Shown: piece after piece, positions 25,487 through 33,947 of the stretch | How the letters are laid out: every line of letters begins with the position of its first letter | Position numbering within the stretch: position 1 is the first letter of the stretch | Assembly: GCA_964501335.1 (NCBI GenBank) | Contig: CAZCTC010000069.1 | Location: forward strand, 1-41,171 | Reading direction: 5' to 3' | Origin: CAZCTC01 sp964501335 | Lineage (GTDB): Bacteria; Chloroflexota; Anaerolineae; B4-G1; SLSP01 | Length of the DNA: 41,171 nt | Notes under the pieces: generated by a model | The model's input: only the letters and a program-made list of their open reading frames with translations | Databases searched by the model: none | What the model was told of the DNA's origin: nothing | Position numbers and translations under genes: made by a program

Positions 25487-25645
25487 CTGTGCGGTTGTTT
25501 AGTGGTATGGATTAAAAACAATTTTTACGTCCCGCATCAGATACTTTCCCGGCAAAAAGCCACGCGCTGGGCAGATAGAGAGAGTTATTTTTTATTCATT
25601 TTTCGGCGGCTTCAGAAAGCCGCCGAAAAATGTTTTTTTCTTTCT
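25487..25645 (-). repeat. HTR repeat copy, reverse
   Basis: A CTGTGCGGTTG module and CGTCCCGCATCAG are followed by CACGCGCTGG, AGAGAGAG and a perfect 16-bp palindrome (arm CATTTTTCGGCGGCTT, loop CAGA, 25597-25632), then a T-run. It lies in tandem with the next copy, in the same orientation. Confidence 0.77.
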
Positions 25646-25680
25646 CTTGTTTTCTGGGCTATCCCCCCAGGTCGATAAAA

Positions 25681-25883
25681 ATCTACCCGTGCAGTTGTTT
25701 GTCAGTCTGGCTAACAGCCTCCTTTTTACCTCCCGCACATGATACCTTTCCCGTAAGAGACAACTCACAGGACAGGCAGAGAGAGTTTTTTGTTGGTGTT
25801 TTTGCGCGCATAAGAATGCGCACAAAAACACGGACTTTTTTCTCTGCGTCCTCAGCGCCTTTGCGGTGAAATCTGAGTGAATT
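25681..25883 (-). repeat. HTR repeat copy, reverse, with GCGGTGAAATC-type extension
   Basis: CCCGTGCAGTTG, CCTCCCGCACATG, the GGCAGAGAGAG linker and a 16-bp palindrome with one mismatch (arm GTGTTTTTGCGCGCAT, loop AAGA, 25796-25831) are followed by CTTTTTTCTCTGCG and the extension to 25883. From the GGCAGAGAGAG linker (about 25775) to 25883 it is a close match to the copy at 29203-29361, on the other side of the surface protein gene. Confidence 0.77.
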
Positions 25884-25939
25884 ATGCGGTACTGCCTATT
25901 TTTATATCCCCGGCTCAAAATCAATAAAGGAGTTTTCAA

Positions 25940-28900
25940 ATGAGATCGACAAAACGACTGCGATTCCTGCTCATCATCCTGGTCCTGAGTCTGAACCTGA
26001 ATCTAAATCTGCCAGCAATCCCGGTCCGGGCCAGCATGAGCGGCAGCACCGTTAATTACGTGACCCCTGATCCTATGGTGCTGGGCGTCCCCACCAATCT
26101 CTGTTTTAATACGCTCGTCCATTCACCGGATGACGAATATATGATCCGTTTTCAGGTCAATCTGCCGGACGACTGGATCGTCAACTTCGTAACCCCCAGC
26201 CCGAGCAATACGGATCTGCCCACAGAGGGGGGAGTCGACATCGGCAACCTCGTCTACTGGCAAACGGCCGGTTATCCTGCTCCTGGAACCACCGGGGCAT
26301 GGAACAATCTCACGCTCAATTTCTGTGCCAATGTCACGGTCTTAGACAGCAGCAGTGCCCCCTGGAGTTTACCCTGGTCCGTTATTGGTGAGAATTACGC
26401 GAGTGCTCCTCATACCATCAACGGTTCAATTACCCTGAATGCCCCATCGGGACCCGCGCTCGGGTTGAATAAATCAGTCACCCCCACGGATGTACCTTAC
26501 CACAGTGTGGTGACGTACACGCTGGCGCTGCGAAATGCGGGCCTGGTAAGCGACACCGCCGTGCTAATGACCGATACGCTGCCGACGGCCGTGGATTTCG
26601 GCTGGTGGATCGAGAACCCAGGCGCCAGCATCGCGAATGGAACCATTACCTGGACCGGAACCATTACCAACAATACCACCCTTACATTCACCTTTGCAGC
26701 GACCCACACCGGCACGTTCGATCAGGTAGTACCCAATACCGCCTGGGCCGGCGATATTTCCCAGACCATCAGCTCGACCGCAGTGTTTACAGTTCCGGTC
26801 AACCCCAACGCACCGGTATTGGACCCCATCGGCAACCAAACCCTGGATGAGCTGACCCAATTGAGTTTTTCGGCCCACGCCACCGATGCCGATTCCCCGG
26901 TCCTGACCTATACCCTGGACACGGGGTCGGCCGGCGCCATCACGACCGATGGTTATTTCCAGTGGATATCGACCGAAGCCGACGGCCCGGGCGTTTACTC
27001 GGCCACGGTGTACGTCACAGACGGCGTCTATGACGACTCGGAAACCATCTCTATCACGGTCAACGAAGTCAACACCGCGCCGCAATTGGAATACCTGGGC
27101 TATCGGACCGTCAATGAACTATCCACGCTCTCTTTTATGGTCCCCACCACCGATACCGACATCCCCACCAACACGCTGACCTACTGGATGGATGAAAAGT
27201 CTGCCGGTTCAATCGATCCTGCAACCGGCCGCTACACCTGGACGCCCCGGGAAAGCGATGGTTTTGGCGTTTATACAGCTACCATCCATGTGAGCGACGG
27301 CCAGTTTGAAGATTCCGAATTGCTCATCATCGTGGTGTTTGAAGTCACTCAGCCGCCGGCCTTGATGCCCATCGGGGATAAAATCGTGGATGCCCTGACC
27401 CCGTTCTTCTTCACCGCCCGCATAGCCCACTATGATATTCCACTCCGCCCCATGACCTATACGCTGGCCCCCGGCTCGGTCGGGACCATCGATCCAGGCA
27501 CTGGGGCCTTCCGCTGGACCCCCGGCGCCGCCCCGGAGACCTATACGACCACGGTGCAGGTAACCGACGGCACCCTCACGGATACCGAAACCATCCACCT
27601 GACAGTCAATACCGACACGCCGGCCGTCGGTCACTGGATCCTGGTCGCCAATAGCGGCCAGGGAACCACGGGAGATCCACCGCCCTTTACCCCATCCAGC
27701 CTCCGCATAATCGATACGACCGACGATCAGGTCTATGGCCCCTTCCTGAATGGACAACTGGGAAGTGAAGGCGGAGGCCGGTTCGACCTCACCGTCACCC
27801 CCGACGGCAGGACCGCCCTTGTCTCCAATTTCGGAGATTCGACGATTTTCTTGATCGACATGACCAATCCCATCTCGCCCTCGATCATCGCCTCGGTAAC
27901 GATCCCGATGTTTGCCGAAGACATCGATATCAGCGCCGACAGTCGCTATGCTCTGGTGACGGACGGCGGTTTTTCTCCCTGGATTGATGTTATCGATATT
28001 CCCGCAGCGACTCTGGTTTATACAGCCAACTTGGGATCGGCTTCGGCTCAGGCTGTAGAAGTAGCTCCCAACGGCACGGTCATTGTGGCCAATTACTTCG
28101 AGGGGCTCATCCACACGTTGGTCCTGGATGATCAGGGACGGCTTGACATGCTCAACACCTATACTTACACCCATACCGGGATTCCCATCACGGATACCGA
28201 CCACTATCATATCCGACCGGTCAATCTGGGCCTCTCCCCCGACGGTCAGACGCTCATCGTCTGTGATGCCCTCACGACCACCGTCGGCGTCTTCAAGCTG
28301 GTTTCCCCCGGCGTCTTAACCTTTACCGGTGAAGTGACCGGGCTGCAAGGAACCTATGATTTCTATACCAACACAGACACGGGGGAGGTTTTGTCCCATG
28401 GTGCCGTGCAATCCATCGCCTTCAACGCCGCCGGCGACAAGGCCTATGCCCTGGTCAATGCGCTGACGACGGCGATTACGACCACTCCGGTCGAAAGCGG
28501 CCATCGGATCGGCGTTCTGGACATCACCGGCCCCGGGCAGGTTCGGCTGGCGGCCGGCGGGGTAGTCACATTGCCGCACTATGGACCGTACCAACTGTTC
28601 GGCGTCGATGTGCTCGCCGTGGCCGGAAACAAACTTTACGCCGGCTATCCCGCATTGAGTGGAGCGGTCGATCCCGATACCGGAGAAACCAATGTGGCGG
28701 TCGTGGACCTCACCGATTACAGCGTCACCACCACCATGGTGTTGACCTCCGAGGTTTCCGTTCCGGTCGGCGTGGCGGCCCTGCCGTTGCGCCTGAATCT
28801 GCATCAGACCGCCGATACCTCCAGCCTGATCCCCAACCACCTCATCACCTACACCCTGGCCCTCTCCAATGCCGGGCCGCAAATTGCAGGGATCACGCTG

Positions 28901-29185
28901 CGGGATCTCTTGCCGTCGGGCGTAGAATTCGTCGGGCCCATCACCATCACCCCTCCCACGGCCGGCAATGTGAACACCGGCACACCCGATCTGATTACCG
29001 ACCTGGTCATTTCGGCTTACCAACAGATCACCGTCACCTTCCCGGCGCGCGCCCTCAATCTGATGCCGGGGACCATCTTTACCAACACCGCCCGGGCCGA
29101 AAGCCCCAAACTCATCACCGCCGCTCAGGCAAACCACATGTCGACCATCAATGGCATGTTCTTGCCGTTGATATTACGACCCTGA
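25940..29185 (+). CDS. giant secreted surface protein: DUF11, Ig-like repeats, beta-propeller (1081 aa)
   Basis: It has a signal peptide (residues ~5-32, KRLRFLLIILVLSLNLNLNL). Residues ~30-170 form a first beta domain, and ~175-290 a DUF11-type repeat (GPALGLNKSVTPTDVPYHSVVTYTLALRNAG). Three tandem cadherin/Ig-like repeats follow (~293-560), each ending like Y-x-x-T-V-x-V-T-D-G. A seven-bladed-type beta-propeller follows (~565-950, LTVTPDGRTALVSNFGDSTIFLID and similar), then a second DUF11 repeat (~955-1065). The last residues FLPLILRP resemble a short C-terminal tail I recall from many Chloroflexota secreted proteins. The start follows AAAGGAG. No enzyme motif is seen; an adhesin or cell-envelope role is likely. 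Confidence 0.87.
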   Translation: MRSTKRLRFLLIILVLSLNLNLNLPAIPVRASMSGSTVNYVTPDPMVLGVPTNLCFNTLVHSPDDEYMIRFQVNLPDDWIVNFVTPSPSNTDLPTEGGVDIGNLVYWQTAGYPAPGTTGAWNNLTLNFCANVTVLDSSSAPWSLPWSVIGENYASAPHTINGSITLNAPSGPALGLNKSVTPTDVPYHSVVTYTLALRNAGLVSDTAVLMTDTLPTAVDFGWWIENPGASIANGTITWTGTITNNTTLTFTFAATHTGTFDQVVPNTAWAGDISQTISSTAVFTVPVNPNAPVLDPIGNQTLDELTQLSFSAHATDADSPVLTYTLDTGSAGAITTDGYFQWISTEADGPGVYSATVYVTDGVYDDSETISITVNEVNTAPQLEYLGYRTVNELSTLSFMVPTTDTDIPTNTLTYWMDEKSAGSIDPATGRYTWTPRESDGFGVYTATIHVSDGQFEDSELLIIVVFEVTQPPALMPIGDKIVDALTPFFFTARIAHYDIPLRPMTYTLAPGSVGTIDPGTGAFRWTPGAAPETYTTTVQVTDGTLTDTETIHLTVNTDTPAVGHWILVANSGQGTTGDPPPFTPSSLRIIDTTDDQVYGPFLNGQLGSEGGGRFDLTVTPDGRTALVSNFGDSTIFLIDMTNPISPSIIASVTIPMFAEDIDISADSRYALVTDGGFSPWIDVIDIPAATLVYTANLGSASAQAVEVAPNGTVIVANYFEGLIHTLVLDDQGRLDMLNTYTYTHTGIPITDTDHYHIRPVNLGLSPDGQTLIVCDALTTTVGVFKLVSPGVLTFTGEVTGLQGTYDFYTNTDTGEVLSHGAVQSIAFNAAGDKAYALVNALTTAITTTPVESGHRIGVLDITGPGQVRLAAGGVVTLPHYGPYQLFGVDVLAVAGNKLYAGYPALSGAVDPDTGETNVAVVDLTDYSVTTTMVLTSEVSVPVGVAALPLRLNLHQTADTSSLIPNHLITYTLALSNAGPQIAGITLRDLLPSGVEFVGPITITPPTAGNVNTGTPDLITDLVISAYQQITVTFPARALNLMPGTIFTNTARAESPKLITAAQANHMSTINGMFLPLILRP

Positions 29186-29202
29186 TCGGAAACCGTTTTT
29201 AC

Positions 29203-29420
29203 ATCCCGCAACCGATGCGTTCCCGGTAAAAAACGACGCGCGGTGCGAAGCAGGCAGAGAGAGTTTTTTGTTTGTGTTTTTGCGCGCATAAGAATGCGCG
29301 CAAAAACACAAGCTTTTTTCTCTGCGCCCTCGGCGCCTTTGCGGTGAAATCTGAGTGAATTAGGCAGTATTGCGTTTTTTCCTTTCCTTGTTTTCCGGAC
29401 TTACCGCACAGGTCGCGAAA
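29203..29420 (-). repeat. HTR repeat copy, reverse, with GCGGTGAAATC-type extension
   Basis: CATCCCGCAACCG, CGACGCGCGG, GGCAGAGAGAG and a perfect 17-bp palindrome (arm TGTGTTTTTGCGCGCAT, loop AAGA, 29273-29310) are followed by GCTTTTTTCTCTGCG and, at 29320-29361, the extension shared with 25842-25883 (two differences in 43 nt). It closes with ACCGCACAGGTCG. Confidence 0.8.
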
Positions 29421-29540
29421 AAGCTATAGCCTTTTGCGCTTTTTACCCTCTATGCTAAACTAAATCGTACGTTATATCCCTCCCCCTCCACAAAATACCA
29501 TTCGGCCGTTGAATCTATAGCTTCGCGAAAAGGATGCACC

Positions 29541-32500
29541 ATGGGCACATTGATCTGTATTACCGAAGAGACCGCACTTCCCGAGGGCGGATTTAAAACC
29601 CGGCTGACTTTCGATCAGAAAACAGACTACGCCATCACCATCCAGAACCCCTTCTCTCCTGAAGAAGAAGAAACCCTCTCCTGGTATTTCAAAGATTTCC
29701 TGGTTTATGGAGGAACCGCCGACGATCCTCGCCTCACCGAAGCCGGCCAAAGTATTCATCGCTGTGGAGAATCCCTCTTCCAACAGATCTTTGCCGACCC
29801 GGCCGCCCTGGCCGCCTACCAAAATGCCAAAAAGAACGGCCTCGACACCCTGGCTTTTGAGATCATCGGCTCCCCGGAATTCCATACCCTCCACTGGGAA
29901 GCCCTCCGCGATCCCCAGAACGACCAGCCGCTCTCGATCCATGCTCCCTTCGTCCGCCGCTCCCTGCAAGCCGCGGAAGAAACCATGACCCTGAAAGAAT
30001 CGCCCACGATCAACATCCTGCTGATCTCGGCCCGTCCCAACGGCGCTTCCGATATCGATTACCATGTCGTTTCACGCCTCCTGGCCCGCTCTCTGCGCCA
30101 GAGCGGACTCCGAATCCATCTCGACATGGTCTACCCCGGCACCTACGAAGGCCTGGTCAAACACCTGGAACGTAAAACGGCCCAACACGGCCCCGGCTAC
30201 TACCACATCCTCCACATCGACGCCCACGGCTCCCTGCTCACCCATGACGAAATGATCCAGATGGCGGAACAAAGCAGCGTCATGCTCAGCGCCCGCTACG
30301 GTCGCGCCAAACTGGAAACCTACGAGAACCTGAAAGCCTACATCTTCTTTGAAACCCCCCAGGTCGGCACCGCCGATCCGGTCGAAGCCTCAGAACTGGC
30401 CCAATTGCTGCAACTCCATCAAATCCCCATCGTGCTGCTCGATTCCTGCGAATCGGGCCGGCAGATCGGCGCCAACAACACCAGCCTGGGCAGCCACTTA
30501 ATGGAAGCCGGCGTCAAGCTGGCCCTGGGCATGAGCTATACGGTCTCGGTCCAGGCCGCCGCGATTCTGACCGGCACCCTCTACCGCGAACTCTTCTCCG
30601 GCTCCGACCCGCATATCGCCCTGACCAAAGCCCGCCGCGAAATCCACCACAACAAACTGCGCTTCAACAGCACCAGCGAACAGATCGAGATGGAAGACTG
30701 GATTCTCCCCGTGCTCTACCAGCATCAACCGATCCGCTTGCAGACGCGCGAATTCACGCCGGAAGAGCTGGCCGCCTATTACACCGCTCAGGCCGAACAA
30801 TTCGCCTTCCCCGAACCGGCTTACAGCTTCTACGGCCGCGACGATGAAATGTGGGAGATCGAGAAACTGATGCTCGATTCCAAAGGCCAGCCCCAGGGAA
30901 AACCCCTCCTGATCAGCGGCCCGCTCGGCGCCGGCAAAACCACCCTGATCAAACACCTGGCCGCCTGGTGGCACAGCACGGGGTTGATCGAAAAAGTCTG
31001 GTATTTCAACTTCGGCGAGCAAGAATGGACCCGGGCCATGCTTATGGAAGCCCTGACCCAAAACCTGAGCGAGGGAGATCGCAAAGCCGTGGGCCTCATG
31101 CCGCCGGCCGCCCAACAGGCCTTCCTGGCCGATAAAATGCGGGCCCGCCGTTATCTGATCGTCTTCGACAATCTGGAAATGATCCCCGAAGACAACATCC
31201 CCGCTACCGGCCTGAAAGAATTGCTCCGCTCGCTCCAGGGCGGCCAAACCATGTTCCTTCTGGGCTCCCGCAGTCAGGTCCCCTGGCTCACCGGCGACGT
31301 TCTGGTCAATCGCACCTACAATGTCCGCGGACTGGATGAATCCGCTGCGGGTCAGATGATCTACAACATCCTGGCACAATACAATGCCCTGGCCCGCGCC
31401 GGTGAACCCGGATTCGCCGCCCTGATCAACCTGCTGCACGGCAATCCACAGCTCATCGAAGCCATCATCCCGCAGCTGGCCCACAAGCAGCCGATCGAAC
31501 TGCTCCACTCCGGCTATATGCTCAACCTGGAAGGTCTGGAAAAGGGCGATTCCGGAAAGATCTCCGAAATCAAAGAGATCTTTGAGGTCACCGCCAGCGT
31601 TCTCGATCCGGAACTGCAAAAGTTGCAAATCTGCCTGATGCCCTTTATCGACGGCTATCTGGCCTCCAAAACCGAACGTTATCAGGAACTGTTGAAAGCT
31701 CAACCCGGCTGCGCCGGACTGGCGGTCGACCGTCTGCCGGAACTGCTCTGGCTTTACAACGAACAGGGAATTCTCACCCCTCACTCCCTGCCGGGCGTGC
31801 AATATCTCCATCCCTTCCTCAACCCCTTCCTCCGCCCGCTCTTCCTGCAAGAAGGCCTCGCCGGCTCACCCGAAGCCGACAACGCCCTGCGCCAGGGAAT
31901 CAATCTGGCCTTCCTGGCGCTCCATCAGGAAATCGGCGCGGAAGTAACGACTCTAATGGAATCCGAAGACGCCGAAGAAAGACAAAACGGTCTGGAAATC
32001 GCCAACCTGCTGGTCTTCAACCTCAGTACAGCCCTGGATGTCGCCCTCGCCAACGACCCCACCACCATCTATCAGCCCTACCAGGCCGTCATCCTGCGGG
32101 AACATCTCCAACCGCAATTCTGGGGCAACGGGGTCAATTTGTGCAACTATGTCCTGAACTGGTTCGCCGCCCTGCCGGCAGAGAAAGTGACCCCGCCGCT
32201 GAGAGTGGAAAAACTCATCGTCCTGGGCGACCTGGGAAAATTCTATTACAACCTGGAACAGTATCCCGAAGCCCTGGCCGCCTATCAACTCTCCCGGGAC
32301 GACCTGCTGCAATTCAACGATCCACCCGACTACTTCAACAAAGATGTAGCCCTCGCCGGGGTCTATTACCAGATAGGCTACACCGCCCGCACCCTGGAAG
32401 ATTGGGCCGTGGCTAAAGAGAACACCGAGTCGGCCCTGCAACTCTATGAGAAATGCGAAGATCTCTCCTTGCAGGCGCAGTGCCATACACTACTGGCCGC

Positions 32501-33323
32501 CGTTGCCAGCGGAGAAGACGATCAACCGGCCTCCGAGGCCCACTATCTGAAAGCCATCGAACTCTACCGCCAGTCCGGCACGGAATTCAATGAAGCTCAG
32601 CTCACTTACCTTATGGCCCTGTCCATCGACCTTCAACAACAATACGATCGCGCCATCGAAGTCTATAAAAAGGCGGTAGAACTTTTCACCCAGGCAGAAG
32701 ACCTCTCCGGACAGGCGGATTGCTATTATCAGATGGGCCTGGACGAGGAATATCAGGATCGCTGGGAAGAAGCCTCCGGCTATTACAAACAGGCCTTCGA
32801 TCTCTACAGCGAAGCCGAAAATTATCCCCCCATGGGACAGGCCATCTACCACATAGGCCTGATTTCCATCCAGGTAGAATTGTGGGAAGAAGCGGAAAAC
32901 TGCTTTGTCGCCGCCGTCAATATGGCCGTCGCCACCAACGACCTAGATCTGCTCGCCGACAGCAGCTATCAGCTGGCTGAGCTGAAATACGATCAGGAAA
33001 AATACGATGAGGCCGAAACCTTCTACAAACAGGCTCTGGAAGCCTGGACGGTCCAGGAAGATGAATATAACCAGGCTGAATGCTACTACGGCCTGGGCTG
33101 GATTGCTTACGCTCGGGATCAATACCCGGAAGCGACCGAACTGGAACTCCAGGCCCTGACCCTCCACAATGAGTTCGAGGACAACCAGGAAAGCATCGAT
33201 CAGGTCATGGAAATCCTGGGCTACATCTGGAAAGAGAGCAAGGACAAAGAACTGCCCGGCCGCATCGGAGAGATCCTGGGCCTCGACGCCAAAGAGGTAA
33301 AGAAACTGCTGAAACCGTCATAA
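29541..33323 (+). CDS. CHAT protease - STAND NTPase - TPR protein (1260 aa)
   Basis: Three parts are visible. Residues ~1-390 end in a CHAT (caspase-like) protease with His229 in HILHIDAHGS and Cys303 in IVLLDSCESG, a plausible active dyad. Residues ~430-760 form a STAND/NB-ARC-like NTPase: FYGRDDE entry, Walker A GPLGAGKTT (460-468), Walker B LIVFDNLE (Asp543) and the LLGSRSQVPWL sensor strand. Residues ~890-1235 hold about eight TPR units (for example LGDLGKFYYNLEQYPEALAAYQ, YYQMGLDEEYQDRWEEASGYYKQ). Proteins of this plan sense something through TPR/NTPase parts and then activate proteolysis; bacterial immunity or cell death is a known theme for CHAT. The target is unknown. The start follows AAAGGAT. 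It appears monocistronic, isolated by HTR repeats. Confidence 0.9.
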   Translation: MGTLICITEETALPEGGFKTRLTFDQKTDYAITIQNPFSPEEEETLSWYFKDFLVYGGTADDPRLTEAGQSIHRCGESLFQQIFADPAALAAYQNAKKNGLDTLAFEIIGSPEFHTLHWEALRDPQNDQPLSIHAPFVRRSLQAAEETMTLKESPTINILLISARPNGASDIDYHVVSRLLARSLRQSGLRIHLDMVYPGTYEGLVKHLERKTAQHGPGYYHILHIDAHGSLLTHDEMIQMAEQSSVMLSARYGRAKLETYENLKAYIFFETPQVGTADPVEASELAQLLQLHQIPIVLLDSCESGRQIGANNTSLGSHLMEAGVKLALGMSYTVSVQAAAILTGTLYRELFSGSDPHIALTKARREIHHNKLRFNSTSEQIEMEDWILPVLYQHQPIRLQTREFTPEELAAYYTAQAEQFAFPEPAYSFYGRDDEMWEIEKLMLDSKGQPQGKPLLISGPLGAGKTTLIKHLAAWWHSTGLIEKVWYFNFGEQEWTRAMLMEALTQNLSEGDRKAVGLMPPAAQQAFLADKMRARRYLIVFDNLEMIPEDNIPATGLKELLRSLQGGQTMFLLGSRSQVPWLTGDVLVNRTYNVRGLDESAAGQMIYNILAQYNALARAGEPGFAALINLLHGNPQLIEAIIPQLAHKQPIELLHSGYMLNLEGLEKGDSGKISEIKEIFEVTASVLDPELQKLQICLMPFIDGYLASKTERYQELLKAQPGCAGLAVDRLPELLWLYNEQGILTPHSLPGVQYLHPFLNPFLRPLFLQEGLAGSPEADNALRQGINLAFLALHQEIGAEVTTLMESEDAEERQNGLEIANLLVFNLSTALDVALANDPTTIYQPYQAVILREHLQPQFWGNGVNLCNYVLNWFAALPAEKVTPPLRVEKLIVLGDLGKFYYNLEQYPEALAAYQLSRDDLLQFNDPPDYFNKDVALAGVYYQIGYTARTLEDWAVAKENTESALQLYEKCEDLSLQAQCHTLLAAVASGEDDQPASEAHYLKAIELYRQSGTEFNEAQLTYLMALSIDLQQQYDRAIEVYKKAVELFTQAEDLSGQADCYYQMGLDEEYQDRWEEASGYYKQAFDLYSEAENYPPMGQAIYHIGLISIQVELWEEAENCFVAAVNMAVATNDLDLLADSSYQLAELKYDQEKYDEAETFYKQALEAWTVQEDEYNQAECYYGLGWIAYARDQYPEATELELQALTLHNEFEDNQESIDQVMEILGYIWKESKDKELPGRIGEILGLDAKEVKKLLKPS

Positions 33324-33370
33324 AACCCTCAAAAGAGGGCGACATGTACGGTTAGTCTGAAAATAAGTTC

Positions 33371-33490
33371 ATATGTTCGGCGGCTTGAGAAAGCCGCCGA
33401 ACATATAAACAAAAAACTCTCTCTCCCCCCATCCCGCGCGTCGATTCTTACCCCCAAAGCATCGGTTGCGGAACACGAATAAGGCCCACC
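33371..33490 (+). repeat. HTR repeat copy, forward
   Basis: A perfect 16-bp palindrome (arm ATATGTTCGGCGGCTT, loop GAGA, 33371-33406) is followed by linker, CATCCCGCGCGTCG, a variable segment and a degraded tail TTGCGGAACACG, then GCCCACC. It is one of three copies with the loop inverted relative to the tail. It lies 47 nt after the CHAT gene stop. Confidence 0.76.
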
Positions 33491-33548
33491 CACAAGTTGA
33501 AAAACAACCTGCGCGCCCGGCCCTCAAAAACAAGCCAAAGAAAAACTC

Positions 33549-33659
33549 ATTTTTTCAGCGGCTTTCTGAAGCCGCCGAAAAAATAAACAAAAAACTCTCT
33601 CTCCCCCCATCCCGCGCGTCGCTTTTTAACTGGAAAAGGCCAGTTGCGGGACGCTAAAA
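33549..33659 (+). repeat. HTR repeat copy, forward
   Basis: A 16-bp palindrome with one mismatch (arm ATTTTTTCAGCGGCTT, loop TCTG, 33549-33584) is followed by linker, CATCCCGCGCGTCG, a variable segment and TTGCGGGACGCTAAAA. It lies in tandem with the previous copy and ends about 30 nt before the arg operon promoter. Confidence 0.78.
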
Positions 33660-33690
33660 GCCCGCCCCCCATGACATTCAGCTGCCCGAT

Positions 33691-33718
33691 TTGACAAATT
33701 GTCACCCTGTAGTAAAGT
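33691..33718 (+). promoter_or_regulatory. arg operon promoter with operator-like palindrome
   Basis: TTGACA (33691-33696), a 16-nt spacer and TAAAGT (33713-33718) form a promoter. The 13-bp perfect palindrome TGACAAATTGTCA (33692-33704) overlaps the -35 box, a likely repressor site; it does not look like the ARG box I know. The predicted start of transcription (about 33725) is almost on the first ATG of the leader ORF. Confidence 0.6.
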
Positions 33719-33725
33719 TAGCCCC

Positions 33726-33809
33726 ATGATGATCGAGCAACAGTACCGGGTCCGTCGTTCGCCTAGTTACGCTGAACCAGCTTGTCTGGATCGGCGCGCT
33801 CTGGCGTAA
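33726..33809 (+). CDS. putative arginine leader peptide (27 aa)
   Basis: The short frame ATG ATG ... TAA encodes 27 residues, five of them arginine, grouped as RVRR (residues 8-11, codons CGG, GTC, CGT, CGT) and RR (23-24, CGG, CGC). It contains no lysine codon. It is followed 24 nt later by an intrinsic terminator and then by the LysW-dependent arginine operon. No Shine-Dalgarno is visible and the predicted transcript starts at or next to the ATG, so translation would be leaderless. Arginine-codon stalling as the sensor is inferred. The stop codon lies in GCGTAA, which can pair either with TTACGC upstream (33767-33772) or, as GCGTA, with TACGC downstream (33828-33832). Confidence 0.45.
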   Translation: MMIEQQYRVRRSPSYAEPACLDRRALA

Positions 33810-33833
33810 GACAAAAAAGATCCTGAATACGCT

Positions 33834-33867
33834 AAGGCCGGCCCCAGACGGGGCCGGCCTTTTTTTG
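33834..33867 (+). terminator. intrinsic terminator / attenuator upstream of lysW
   Basis: A perfect 12-bp GC-rich stem (arm AAGGCCGGCCCC, loop AGAC) is followed by seven T. It lies after the promoter and leader ORF but before the first structural gene (33948), so transcription of the operon has to read through it. That position marks it as an attenuator. The terminator itself is clear; conditional read-through is inferred. Confidence 0.8.
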
Positions 33868-33947
33868 CGTTACTCGATCTCCACCCAGAGGCAGCGCGTC
33901 CCCCCGGACGCAATGACCCACATTCAAAAACATGGAGGAGAGGGGAA

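Noticed and set aside
30498..31850. 450-codon minus-strand frame opposite the CHAT gene
   Set aside because: Low-complexity G/V/F/Q-rich translation with no motif; the plus strand carries clear CHAT, P-loop and TPR signatures.
33726..33870. T-box riboswitch or tRNA upstream of lysW
   Set aside because: No T-box sequence (TGGNACCGCG type) and no cloverleaf; the leader ORF plus terminator explains the region better.
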